Source: an uncultured Clostridia bacterium
GTDB lineage: Bacteria; Bacillota; Clostridia; Christensenellales; Borkfalkiaceae
Reading direction: 5' to 3'
Assembly (NCBI GenBank): GCA_947626575.1
Contig: CANQSR010000002.1
Location: 124,001-188,000, forward strand
DNA length: 64,000 bases
Each line of letters begins with the position of its first letter. The first letter of the stretch is position 1. The notes under the pieces are model-generated. The model had not been told where the DNA came from, made no database searches, and saw nothing but the letters and a program-made list of their open reading frames with translations. Made by a program: the position numbers and the translations under genes. This document shows positions 19,182-27,538 of the stretch, one piece after another.

Positions 19182-20008
19182 TGGACTTCCTCCGAATAGT
19201 CGATGTAAAATTGTTTGGCTTCGGCGGCAGAAGGTTGCCTGCCGAGAAAGATGCAGTCGGCATAGTATGCCTGATAGAAGAGCATGGCGCCGCCGGATAC
19301 GGCGGGCTTTCCGCATGCGCGGGCAATGCGCAGAAATTCCGACTCCGCGGGGACATAAATGAGGTCCACCGCCGCGCCGGCGAAAGACAGCAGGTCCGCC
19401 CCCACGGGCGCAGTTCCGCCCGCAAAGCGGACGACGGGCGTCTTGCCCACCGTATCGTGCATGCCCACGCCCGTACAGTTGATCACAACGTCGAAGGGTG
19501 CGGCGGGGATCTCATCGAGCGGCGTAAAGCCGCCGAGATCGCGATGTACCGCGGCGAGCCGTTGCGCGTCCCGTTCATAGGCAAAGACGCGCCCCCCGCC
19601 GTCTGCGAGTTTTTTGATACAGCTTCTGCCCGCGCCGCCCGCGCCGAGGACGAGAAAACTCCGCCCCCGCACGGCGATCCCCGCGTTTTCCAACATGAGG
19701 AGAAACCCCGCGCCGTCGGTATTATATCCCGTGCGCGTGCGCGTAACGACGGTGTTCACCGCGCCGAAAACATGCGCATCGCCTTCGAGTTTTGCAAGGC
19801 GGGAGACGATCTCCTCCTTGAACGGGATGGTGACGTTGAAGGCGTCATAGGCCGCAAACAGCGGCTCCGCCCGCGCGGAAAACTCCTGCGGCGGGACGGA
19901 TATCTTATCATAGACGCATTCCGTCCCCATTTTTCTGAGGATGAAGCCGTGCATACGCGGACTATCCGACCGCGAGACGTCTTTCCCCACCACGGCAAGT
20001 TTCAGCAT
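19178..20008 (-). CDS. aroE: Shikimate dehydrogenase
   Basis: This 276-residue enzyme reduces 3-dehydroshikimate. S-R-S-D-S-P (substrate serines) is at residues 12-17, and N-V-T-I-P-F-K carries the catalytic Lys near residue 64. The Asp partner is near residue 100 in Y-N-T-D-G-A-G, and G-A-G-G-A-G-R is the dinucleotide loop. It overlaps aroB upstream by 7 bp and aroQ downstream by 4 bp. Confidence 0.95.
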   Translation of the reverse strand: MLKLAVVGKDVSRSDSPRMHGFILRKMGTECVYDKISVPPQEFSARAEPLFAAYDAFNVTIPFKEEIVSRLAKLEGDAHVFGAVNTVVTRTRTGYNTDGAGFLLMLENAGIAVRGRSFLVLGAGGAGRSCIKKLADGGGRVFAYERDAQRLAAVHRDLGGFTPLDEIPAAPFDVVINCTGVGMHDTVGKTPVVRFAGGTAPVGADLLSFAGAAVDLIYVPAESEFLRIARACGKPAVSGGAMLFYQAYYADCIFLGRQPSAAEAKQFYIDYSEEVQ

Positions 20009-21063
20009 AGGCTCTCCCTGATCTCTCCGAGAGACCGCATATAGTCCTCCGCGGGGAGGCGCAATATTTCATATTTGCCCGCATACGTGGGGACGACGGC
20101 GACCACCGTATCGCGCGTTTCGTTCTTCTTATCGAGCGCGGCGGACTCGGCGGCGCTTGTAAAATTCACCCGCCACGAGCCGGGGAGCAAGATACTGCGG
20201 CAGATTTCTTCGAGACGGCCGAGATACGCCGCATCGCAGGAAGTATAGCGTTTGGCGAGTTCCGCTTCATACATGATGCCGATGAGTACGCACTCCCCGT
20301 GCGAGAGACGGCGCTGGCCGAGTTCGATCGCGTGCGCCGTGGTGTGTCCCAAATTGAGGCACTTTCTGAGACCCTGTTCGAGCGGGTCCCGCTTGACGAT
20401 ATCGGCCTTGACTGCAATATTATCCGGGATGATGCTTGCGATAAACCGAAGATCATAGAGGTCGTCGGCGGTATATAATTTTTCAAAGAGCGCGGGCGAG
20501 AGCGCGCCGTGCTTGACGATCTCGCCCAACCCGCACCTGATCTCGCGGCGGGGAAGCGAGCGGATATAGGCGGGGTCCACAAGGACGCGCGCGGGCTGAT
20601 GGAAGGTGCCGGCGATATTTTTGACGCCGCACAGGTCGATGGCGGTCTTTCCGCCCACCGAGGCGTCCACCTGCGCAAGCAGTGAAGTCGGGATCTGGAT
20701 ACACGAGATCCCGCGCATATAGAGGCTTGCGGCCAGACCGCCGAGATCGCCGATCACGCCGCCGCCGAAGGCGATGAGCGAGGAGTTGCGCCGCAACTTC
20801 TTTCCCGCCATCATTTCAAGTACAGTCAAGAGCATCTGCCCGCTCTTGGTCTCCTCTCCCGCCGGTAACACGTAAATGGGGATCCCGTCGAGATATTCCG
20901 ATAGCTGGTTGCGATAGATATCATAGACGTTGGCGTCGGTCAAAATGAGCGCGCCCTCATCCAGCAGTTGCCCGCGCATGGGGCCGAGTTCCTTGGCGAG
21001 CGCTTCCCTTCTGCATACGACGACGCTCTTTTGCCTGTTCACGCTCAGAATGGTTCTCTTCAT
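20002..21063 (-). CDS. aroB: 3-dehydroquinate synthase
   Basis: This 353-residue NAD- and metal-dependent enzyme closes DAHP to 3-dehydroquinate. The NAD loop G-G-G-V-I-G-D-L-G-G, the P-T-S-L-L-A-Q-V-D-A-S-V-G-G-K-T-A block, and the metal ligands in N-L-G-H-T-T-A-H-A and the later L-S-H-G-E are seen. It overlaps aroC by 4 bp. Confidence 0.96.
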   Translation of the reverse strand: MKRTILSVNRQKSVVVCRREALAKELGPMRGQLLDEGALILTDANVYDIYRNQLSEYLDGIPIYVLPAGEETKSGQMLLTVLEMMAGKKLRRNSSLIAFGGGVIGDLGGLAASLYMRGISCIQIPTSLLAQVDASVGGKTAIDLCGVKNIAGTFHQPARVLVDPAYIRSLPRREIRCGLGEIVKHGALSPALFEKLYTADDLYDLRFIASIIPDNIAVKADIVKRDPLEQGLRKCLNLGHTTAHAIELGQRRLSHGECVLIGIMYEAELAKRYTSCDAAYLGRLEEICRSILLPGSWRVNFTSAAESAALDKKNETRDTVVAVVPTYAGKYEILRLPAEDYMRSLGEIRESLC

Positions 21064-22184
21064 GGAAGCCTCCGATAGCGTTCGGTGAGTTCTGCGACCG
21101 TATCGCCGCCGAGACGCTCTATTACAACGCGCGCAAGTTCGGTGGCCACGGCCGCTTCGAGGATGCTTTCAAAAGCGAGGATGGCGCATACGTCACTGCG
21201 CTCTGCGGCCGCCACGGCGGCCTCGCCCGTCGCGGTGTCTACCGTATGAAGCCCGTGCATGAGCGTCGGGATCGGCTTCATCGCGGCGCGGAGGACGATC
21301 TCCTCCCCGTTGGACATGCCGCCCTCGATGCCGCCCGCTCGGTTGGTTTTGCGCAGGTAGCCCTGCTCCGACGGGTAGATCTCATCGTGTACTTCACTGC
21401 CGCGGTGCACGGCCGCGGCAAATCCCATGCCGAATTCCACGCCCTTCGCCGCCTGTATACCGATGACGGCCGCGGCGAGACGGGCATCCAGCTTTCCCGA
21501 AGGCGTCATACAGCTTCCGAAGCCGCTTTTGAGTCCCTTGACGCGCACTTCCGCAACGCCGCCGAGCGTATCCCCCGCCTGTATGCAGGCGTCGATTTGG
21601 GCGCGCGCCTCCGCGGCGAGCGCGCCATCCATCATGCCGAGCGTCTCCTCGCGCGCCGCAAGTTCTTCAAAGGAATACCGCCGCGTATCCGCGATGCTCC
21701 CGACGGCACAGACATATCCCGCTATTTTGACGCCGAGCGCCGCAAGCAATTGGCGGCAGATCTCCCCCGCCGCAACGCGTACCGCCGTCTCGCGGGCGGA
21801 AGCGCGCTCCAATACGTTGCGCGCGTCGCTCTGGCCGTATTTGCGCATACCCGCAAGGTCGGCATGGCCGGGGCGCACCTTCGTGAGCGTTCTCCGGGAG
21901 ACATCGCACCCCTCAGGCGCCATCACGCCTTCCCATGCCGCGTAATCGCGGTTCCATACTGCCAGCGTCAAGGGGCTTCCGAGCGTGACCGAATCCCGTA
22001 CGCCGGAGAGGATCTCCGCGCGGTCCTGTTCGATCTTTTGCCTCGCGCCGCGCCCATAGCCGCTCTGGCGGCGCCCAAGCGCCGCGTCGATGGCCGCAAG
22101 GTCGAGTTTCAACCCCGCGGGAAGCCCTTCGAGAATGGCGAACAGCCCCTTTCCGTGCGATTCGCCGCCCGTCACGATATCCAT
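21060..22184 (-). CDS. aroC: Chorismate synthase
   Basis: This 374-residue FMN-dependent enzyme makes chorismate from EPSP. The signature G-G-E-S-H-G-K-G lies at residues 6-13, so the protein lacks the first 10-12 residues of enterobacterial AroC, as in many Clostridia. R-P-G-H-A-D and G-Q-S-D-A-R-N-V are present. AAGGAGGAACT precedes the ATG, which overlaps the upstream MBL gene by 13 bp. It is the first aro gene of the unit. aroA is not in the window. Confidence 0.95.
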   Translation of the reverse strand: MDIVTGGESHGKGLFAILEGLPAGLKLDLAAIDAALGRRQSGYGRGARQKIEQDRAEILSGVRDSVTLGSPLTLAVWNRDYAAWEGVMAPEGCDVSRRTLTKVRPGHADLAGMRKYGQSDARNVLERASARETAVRVAAGEICRQLLAALGVKIAGYVCAVGSIADTRRYSFEELAAREETLGMMDGALAAEARAQIDACIQAGDTLGGVAEVRVKGLKSGFGSCMTPSGKLDARLAAAVIGIQAAKGVEFGMGFAAAVHRGSEVHDEIYPSEQGYLRKTNRAGGIEGGMSNGEEIVLRAAMKPIPTLMHGLHTVDTATGEAAVAAAERSDVCAILAFESILEAAVATELARVVIERLGGDTVAELTERYRRLP

Positions 22185-23179
22185 AGTTCCTCCTTTGCCA
22201 TGACGGAATACCCCTCCGCCGTGACGGAAATTACAATATCTCCGAGTTCATCGGTGCGGTAGATATCCGCATGGCGGCCAAGCCGCGCCACGGCCTCCGA
22301 AGCGGGATGGCCGTAAGCATTATCCGCGCCGCACGAGATCACCGCGATTTCGGGAGAGAGCAACGAAAGCCATTCCTCCGCGGAAGAATACGAAGAGCCG
22401 TGATGGGACGCCTTCAAGATATCCACGCCGCCGAGGCGGACGGTGTATTCCCCGCTGTCAAACAGCGTCTCATCGAGGGCATACTCCCGCAGCAGGAGGC
22501 GTTCGCGCACGGAGGAGATATCCCCGCCCAAGAAAAAGGACGTATTTTGATAGCGCAGGTAGAGGGCCACGGAGACGTCGTTATCCGTTTTCTCTTCCGT
22601 TGAATAGGGCGAGAGGCAGACGGCGTAGGCGCCGCCCGAACCCGTGAGGACATCGTAACGCGACAGGTAGTCCACGGGAATATCCGCCGTTTGATAGCAA
22701 GTGAAATCGCCGACGGCGGGGAAATAGATCGCATCGGGCGGGTAATATTCGAGCAGATGGGAAAGCCCGCCGCTGTGGTCGTAATCGGTATGCGTGAGAA
22801 CGACGGAGAGCGACTTCGGCGCAACGCCTTTCAGGTATCTGAGAAGATGGTCCTCGTTTTCAAAGGAACCGTCGCCCGTATCTATGAGGATGCTGTCCCC
22901 TTCGGGAAACTCGAAGAGCGTCGCATCGCCCTGCCCGACGTCGATAAAATGCACACGGAGTTCATCGGCCCCGCGCGCAGAAAAGCGGTATGCGGGTACC
23001 CACGTGCGGAAGGGCGCAATATAGTTGCACATCCAGACCGCAAACACGGCGGCCGCGGAGACGGACACCGTGACGATGCGGCGGACAAAGGCCTTGTGGT
23101 CCGGGTCCTTCTTCCTGCGGATGGCGTCATTCCGCTTTTTTTGTGCCTCCTCTGCGGTGAGAGGCTTTTTTATGCGCAT
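22172..23179 (-). CDS. Membrane-anchored ComEC/Rec2-type metallo-beta-lactamase-fold protein
   Basis: This 335-residue protein has a basic, Lys/Arg-rich N-terminus, one hydrophobic segment at about residues 33-50, and then an MBL domain like the C-terminal part of ComEC. The opening D-V-G-Q-G-D-A, metal motif L-T-H-T-D-Y-D-H-S-G-G and later K-A-S-H-H-G-S are seen. It lacks the ComEC competence channel helices, so it is a stand-alone hydrolase, probably outside the membrane. GAGGAGGCC supports the ATG at 23,179, inside the end of the patatin gene, an overlap of 53 bp. Confidence 0.85.
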   Translation of the reverse strand: MRIKKPLTAEEAQKKRNDAIRRKKDPDHKAFVRRIVTVSVSAAAVFAVWMCNYIAPFRTWVPAYRFSARGADELRVHFIDVGQGDATLFEFPEGDSILIDTGDGSFENEDHLLRYLKGVAPKSLSVVLTHTDYDHSGGLSHLLEYYPPDAIYFPAVGDFTCYQTADIPVDYLSRYDVLTGSGGAYAVCLSPYSTEEKTDNDVSVALYLRYQNTSFFLGGDISSVRERLLLREYALDETLFDSGEYTVRLGGVDILKASHHGSSYSSAEEWLSLLSPEIAVISCGADNAYGHPASEAVARLGRHADIYRTDELGDIVISVTAEGYSVMAKEELWIS

Positions 23180-24005
23180 GCTTGGCCTCCTCAATGGTTT
23201 TTTGGATGGCGGGGATCTGCTTTTTCGCCTCTTCGTAACCCGCCTCGAACATGGCGTCCATCGAAGCGCGGGAAATATCCGTGGAACTGAACCCTTTGAG
23301 CGCGGGACGCAGCATGATATCCGCGGCGGCATAGCCGCGGGAACGGCAATCCTCGGTGTATTTTACGGGCGTGAGCCTTTCGATCGCGATGCCCAAAAGC
23401 CGCGCGATCCGCCCCTTTTCCTCCTCTTCGAGAAAGGCCGCAAGGTCGATCCCGACCACAAAATCCGCGCCGAGTTCACGGCAGGCGTCGGCGGGAACGG
23501 CATTGGTAAACGCGCCGTCATAGTACTTTTTTCCGTCTGCCTCCACGCCGCGGAAGAAGGGCGGAATGGCCGCGGACGCCGTGAGCGCGCGGGAGAGTTT
23601 TCCCTCTCTCAGCATGAGGCCTTCGTTGGTTTTGCCGTCCGTGACCCACGCCGCGAACGGTTTCGGAAGCGACGAGAAATCCCCGTCGAGGTACTGTTCC
23701 AAAAAGGTCTCCGCAAAACCGAGATCGGCAAACGGCCGCAGGTTTTTCGCAAATTCCTTGCGGTTGAGTCCCTCGACGACGGCCACCATGTCCGAGGAAG
23801 AATAGCCCTTGGCATAGAGCGCGCCCACGATGGCGCCGATGCTCGCCCCCGTCACGACGGAAAAAGAGAACCCCGCTTCCTCAAAGGCTTTGAGGGCGCC
23901 GAGGTGCGCCATCCCCTTGGCGCCGCCGCTTCCGAGCGCAAGCCCCAACACGGGCTGCCACTGTCTGCGCGCAAAAAATTCACGAATACGGGCAAAGAAA
24001 CCCAT
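23127..24005 (-). CDS. Patatin-like phospholipase family protein, second paralogue
   Basis: This 292-residue predicted serine hydrolase has the oxyanion loop G-S-G-G-A-K-G near residue 26, nucleophile elbow G-A-S-I-G near residue 58 and catalytic Asp in Y-D-G-A-F. The C-terminal 40 residues are a Lys/Arg/Glu-rich tail absent from the paralogue at 1,963. It has no signal peptide. Confidence 0.87.
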   Translation of the reverse strand: MGFFARIREFFARRQWQPVLGLALGSGGAKGMAHLGALKAFEEAGFSFSVVTGASIGAIVGALYAKGYSSSDMVAVVEGLNRKEFAKNLRPFADLGFAETFLEQYLDGDFSSLPKPFAAWVTDGKTNEGLMLREGKLSRALTASAAIPPFFRGVEADGKKYYDGAFTNAVPADACRELGADFVVGIDLAAFLEEEEKGRIARLLGIAIERLTPVKYTEDCRSRGYAAADIMLRPALKGFSSTDISRASMDAMFEAGYEEAKKQIPAIQKTIEEAKHAHKKASHRRGGTKKAE

Positions 24006-24016
24006 GAAACACTCCT

Positions 24017-24850
24017 TTATAGTTCAAGCGTCATGCCGTCGTAAGCGGCGATGACGCCGTATTCCCGTTCCGCACGCCTAAGCAATGCCTCTTCGGGCGC
24101 ACAATTGTGCGAAAAGTGCGTGATGACCCGCTTGGTATGTCCGTCCGCAAGGCCGATGCGCGCGAGCTTTTCCAGCGTGCGCGCGTTCTCATCCAGCCCC
24201 ATGTGGCGGGCGCCTTTCTCCGTTTTGCCATAGAGAAACGTGCAGTCCAGCGTGATGAGGTCGCAGGCGTTCCCGCCGACGGTCTCCAAATAGCCCGCCG
24301 CCTCGTCCGTGAGCGCGCCCGTATCGGCGAGGTGCAACACGCGCCTTTCCCCTTTCTCGGCCAAAAACAGGAGCGGCTCCTTGGAAGAATGCTGTGCGGG
24401 GACCGTCCACACCCGCCATTCGCCAAAGGTAATTTCCTCGAACGCGCCGATTTTATGCAGGCGGATGGAGGGCGCGACCTCCGGGCGCATCTCCCGCGCC
24501 GTACCTTCGCGGAACACCTCTATCACTTCGGCATTTCCGTAAATATCCAGCGTGGGCGACGTGATCCCGCGGGCATATTTATAGCCCCGCAAGATGAAGT
24601 CCTGCGCATAGAAATGGTCCATGTGCGCATGGGTAACGAGAAGATAGCGGACGGCCGAGAAATCGATGCCTGCGCGCGCCGCATGGGAAAAGGCATCGGG
24701 CGGGAAGTCAATGGAGAGTTCCCCATCGAGCAGGACCTGCGAACGCGTGCGGATCTCGCCGCGCCGCCTTGCCTCCGTGCAGTATGCGCAGTTGCAAAAC
24801 AATGCGGGAATGCCTTCCGCGGCGCCCGTTCCGAGATATTCAACGCGCAT
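24017..24850 (-). CDS. MBL-fold hydrolase, PhnP-like
   Basis: This 277-residue protein has the metal motif T-H-A-H-M-D-H near residues 75-81, a further ligand in V-P-A-Q-H-S-S, and L-A-D-T-G. It carries the cysteine knuckle C-N-C-A-Y-C near residue 19 that PhnP-type phosphodiesterases use for a structural zinc. A cyclic nucleotide or ribose phosphodiester is a plausible substrate, but no phosphonate genes are near. Confidence 0.83.
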   Translation of the reverse strand: MRVEYLGTGAAEGIPALFCNCAYCTEARRRGEIRTRSQVLLDGELSIDFPPDAFSHAARAGIDFSAVRYLLVTHAHMDHFYAQDFILRGYKYARGITSPTLDIYGNAEVIEVFREGTAREMRPEVAPSIRLHKIGAFEEITFGEWRVWTVPAQHSSKEPLLFLAEKGERRVLHLADTGALTDEAAGYLETVGGNACDLITLDCTFLYGKTEKGARHMGLDENARTLEKLARIGLADGHTKRVITHFSHNCAPEEALLRRAEREYGVIAAYDGMTLEL

Positions 24851-24858
24851 ATCCCCTC

Positions 24859-25296
24859 CTAAATCTCATAGATGACGGTGACGGGTCCGTCGTTCACCTG
24901 CTCGATGCGCATATCCGCGCCGAAAACGCCCTTCTTGACGGACAGGCCGTAAGACGCGAGACGGACGGCGGCAAAGTCATAGAGCGCCTTGGCACGGGAA
25001 GGCTCCTCCGCCGAAGTGAAACTCGGACGGTTCCCCCTCGTGCAGTCGCCATACAGCGTAAATTGCGAAACAAAGAGGATCTCCCCGCCCACATCGAGGA
25101 CGGAGCGGTTCATCTTGCCCGCGCCGTCCCCGAAGATACGGAGATTTGCGAGCTTTGCGGCGCATTTTTCGGCCTTCTCTTCCGTGTCCCCCGCCCCGAC
25201 GCCAAAATAAACGACAAGCCCGTATCCGATCTCGGAGACGGGCGCATCGCCTGTGGAAAGCGCCGCACGCAGGACGCGCTGTGCGACAAACTTCAT
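24859..25296 (-). CDS. dtd: D-aminoacyl-tRNA deacylase
   Basis: This 145-residue enzyme hydrolyses D-aminoacyl-tRNAs. The two cross-subunit motifs are visible: S-Q-F-T-L-Y-G near residue 79 and N-D-G-P-V-T near the C-terminus, the latter in place of the usual N-x-G-P-V-T. I chose the ATG at 25,296, which has GAGAG upstream and gives the family N-terminus. It starts four bases after efp ends. Confidence 0.94.
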   Translation of the reverse strand: MKFVAQRVLRAALSTGDAPVSEIGYGLVVYFGVGAGDTEEKAEKCAAKLANLRIFGDGAGKMNRSVLDVGGEILFVSQFTLYGDCTRGNRPSFTSAEEPSRAKALYDFAAVRLASYGLSVKKGVFGADMRIEQVNDGPVTVIYEI

Positions 25297-25300
25297 GATG

Positions 25301-25864
25301 TCAGACTCTCGACATGTACTCGCCCGTGCGGGTATCAATACGGATGGTATCGCCCTCTTCGACGAACATGGGTACCTGGAACACTGCCCCCGTCTCCACT
25401 TTGGCCGCCTTGGTGACGTTGGTCGCCGTGTTGCCCTTCACGCCGGGTTCGGCTTCGATGACTTTGAGTTCGACGAAGTTTTCGGGTTCGACGGAGAACG
25501 CTTTGTCATAGAGGAAACGGACGGTGACGATATCGTTCTCGCGGATATAGCGGAGCGCATCTTCCACCTGATCGTGGTTGAGCGGCGTCATGTTGAACTC
25601 GTCGTCCATGAAATAGTAGAACTCGCCGTCGTTATAGGAATAGGTCATCTTTTTGGTCTCGACCTGCGCCGTCTCCAACTTGGTCGTGGGGTTAAAGGTC
25701 TCATCGGAAAGGACTTGTCCCGTGACGACGTTTTTCAGCGTCGTGCGCACGAATGCCGCGCCCTTGCCGGGTTTCACGTGCTGAAATTCCGTGACGGTGT
25801 AAACGCCGCTCTTGTATTCGAACGTCGTGCCCTTGCGAATATCGCCTGCCATGATCTGTGCCAT
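25301..25864 (-). CDS. efp: Translation elongation factor P
   Basis: This 187-residue three-domain factor relieves ribosome stalling at polyproline. The loop K-P-G-K-G-A-A-F holds the conserved Lys near residue 34. The C-terminal domain ends with the conserved [13 protein letters not shown] block. The neighbour upstream is pepQ, the usual pairing. Confidence 0.97.
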   Translation of the reverse strand: MAQIMAGDIRKGTTFEYKSGVYTVTEFQHVKPGKGAAFVRTTLKNVVTGQVLSDETFNPTTKLETAQVETKKMTYSYNDGEFYYFMDDEFNMTPLNHDQVEDALRYIRENDIVTVRFLYDKAFSVEPENFVELKVIEAEPGVKGNTATNVTKAAKVETGAVFQVPMFVEEGDTIRIDTRTGEYMSRV

Positions 25865-25891
25865 ATTTTCAAATCTCCTTATTGATTGCGG

Positions 25892-26947
25892 TTATAAAAT
25901 GATCGCATGGCGGCTCGTCTTTTTCATAAAGGAAACCGCTCTGCCGTTTTTCATATAGAGGCTATCCTCGATGCGGATGCCGAGTTCGCCCGCGATATAG
26001 ATGCCGGGTTCATCGGAAAATACCATGCCGTCCTCCAAGATCTCTTCCCCTTTCGGAGAAAGCACGGGATATTCGTGGATTTGAAGCCCGATGCCGTGGC
26101 CCAAAGAGTGCGTGAAGTACTCCGCAAGCCCCTTTCCGCGCAAATAGCTTCTGGCGATCGCATCGGCCGCCCGCCCGGACATCCCGGCGGTGAGGCGCTC
26201 CTTGACGAGTTCATGCGCCGTAAGGACGATGCCGTGGAGTTTTTTGAACTCCTCGTGATTTTTATCGTCGCCGAAGAGGAAGGTGCGGGTGATATCCGAA
26301 CAATAGCCCTCGAATTTGCATCCGAAGTCGATGAGAACGGGATCGCCGAATTGAAGTTTGCGCGTCCCCGTTTCATAGTGCGGCACACTGCCGTTTTCCC
26401 CGAATGCGCAGATGGTATCGAAAGAGACGCCGCTCGCGCCGAGTTTTCTCATGTTATATTCGAGAAGCGCCGCGACCTCGGATTCCGTCATGCCTTCTTT
26501 CAGGTCGGGAAGAAGCAGTTCGAAGCCATCCTCGGCGATCTCGCACGCCCGTTGGATCCTGAAAAGCTCCTCTTCCGTCTTGATGAGCATGGCGCGTTTG
26601 AAAGCGGGCATGCAATCCACCGCCTCGTGGCCTTCCTTCTCATAGAGACGGAGCGCGGAGACGCTCACGAAGGGATAGGGAACGCCGAGCGTATGATAGG
26701 GCTTCGCCGCTTCGAGCGCTTCGCGGTATCCGCCGCGCACGACCTCGACCGCGCTATCCTTCAACGCCTTCTCTGCCGCTTCGAAGTAACGAAGATCGGC
26801 GAAGAACGTGCATTTATCCGCGGTGAGCAGGACATAGCCGTCCGTGGAATAGAAATCCGTCAGATATCTGCGGAGGAAATCGCATTCCACAAAAACGGCG
26901 TCGACGCCCGCGTCGGCATAGAGTTTGCGTAATTTTTCGGGAAACAT
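25892..26947 (-). CDS. pepQ: Xaa-Pro peptidase (M24 family)
   Basis: This 351-residue metallopeptidase cleaves peptide bonds before proline. The creatinase N-terminal domain spans residues 1-125. The pita-bread catalytic domain has metal ligands in I-D-F-G-C, S-D-I-T-R-T, H-S-L-G-H-G-I-G, D-E-P-G-I-Y and R-I-E-D. I chose the ATG at 26,947, where the family alignment begins. No ribosome site precedes it, and the -10 box is so close that the mRNA probably starts at this codon. An ATG at 26,953 adds two residues. It leads the pepQ-efp-dtd-aro run. Confidence 0.93.
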   Translation of the reverse strand: MFPEKLRKLYADAGVDAVFVECDFLRRYLTDFYSTDGYVLLTADKCTFFADLRYFEAAEKALKDSAVEVVRGGYREALEAAKPYHTLGVPYPFVSVSALRLYEKEGHEAVDCMPAFKRAMLIKTEEELFRIQRACEIAEDGFELLLPDLKEGMTESEVAALLEYNMRKLGASGVSFDTICAFGENGSVPHYETGTRKLQFGDPVLIDFGCKFEGYCSDITRTFLFGDDKNHEEFKKLHGIVLTAHELVKERLTAGMSGRAADAIARSYLRGKGLAEYFTHSLGHGIGLQIHEYPVLSPKGEEILEDGMVFSDEPGIYIAGELGIRIEDSLYMKNGRAVSFMKKTSRHAIIL

Positions 26948-26953
26948 AGGCAT

Positions 26954-26982
26954 ATTATACCAAATCCGCACACGTAAGTCAA
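26954..26982 (-). promoter_or_regulatory. Promoter of pepQ, predicted to give a leaderless mRNA
   Basis: TTGACT and TATAAT lie 17 bp apart on the minus strand. Transcription is expected about seven bases beyond the -10 box, at 26,947, the first base of the pepQ start codon. Confidence 0.8.
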
Positions 26983-27102
26983 CGGTTTTTTCAAAAAAGA
27001 CGCATTTTGAAACAAAAAAGCCGAGAAATCTCTCCCGCCCGCAAAAAATGCTGTGATTTTTTTGGTTACGTACGGAAACCTTGCTGTCCCCTTGGGGGAA
27101 AG

Positions 27103-27134
27103 TGGCATGCCGCAACTTTTGTTGCGGCATGCCA
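27103..27134. repeat. Perfect 14-bp inverted repeat (hairpin)
   Basis: Arms beginning TGGCATGCCGC are perfectly complementary around a TTTT loop. Partial C/G tracts extend the match outward. It lies between pepQ and the rnpB region and has no clear T tract on either strand after the stem, so it is not a typical terminator. Confidence 0.75.
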
Positions 27135-27217
27135 AAAGGGGTATTTTGCTTTCAACCCGTACGCCGTATTTGCGATGCAAAGTTGCAGTTCGCTTTACGA
27201 AGTCCGAAGAGCGAGGA

Positions 27218-27295
27218 TTACAAGGGCGCCACGCTCCTGCGTGGCGCCCTTGTAATCCGAGCGGACCTGTAAGCCGGGTTCTGTCGAGCGCGGCC
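27218..27295. repeat. 78-bp direct repeat, distal copy of the rnpB 3' end plus hairpin
   Basis: This stretch is identical over 78 bp to 27,461-27,538. It contains a perfect 16-bp hairpin (arm TTACAAGGGCGCCACG) and about 41 bp of the RNase P RNA 3' end, including the second strand of helix P1. It is detached from the rest of rnpB. Confidence 0.85.
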
Positions 27296-27460
27296 TCGTC
27301 GCCGCAAGTTCCGCGTCATAAGCCTTTGCGCCAAAAGTCCCGCGCAAAGGCTCCCTTGCTCCACTGCGTCTCCTCTTCCCAAAAAATGCTTCGCGTTTTT
27401 TGGGATCCCTCTTCTTTTTAGATAAATGGCCTGCGCACGTCAAACCGCTTATTGCCTCTA
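27296..27460. other. 165-bp spacer between the two rnpB 3'-end copies
   Basis: No gene is seen. It holds a 10-bp inverted repeat (GCCTTTGCGC arms), a hairpin with CCCAAAAAA/TTTTTTGGG arms, and at 27,419-27,431 a 13-bp inverted copy of rnpB sequence at 27,535-27,547. It looks like debris of a rearrangement or small insertion. Confidence 0.6.
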
Positions 27461-27538
27461 TTACAAGGGCGCCACGCTCCTGCGTGGCGCCCTTGTAATC
27501 CGAGCGGACCTGTAAGCCGGGTTCTGTCGAGCGCGGCC
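27461..27538. repeat. 78-bp direct repeat, copy joined to rnpB
   Basis: This copy is contiguous with the RNase P RNA body. It supplies the 3' strand of P1 and the conserved GACAGAACCCGGCTTA segment, followed by the perfect 16-bp hairpin. Confidence 0.85.

Noticed and set aside
19182-19316. Longer N-terminus for aroQ
   Set aside because: The extra 45 residues are arginine-rich, lie inside aroE, and the internal ATG at 19,181 has GGAGGAAG upstream and gives the standard family start.
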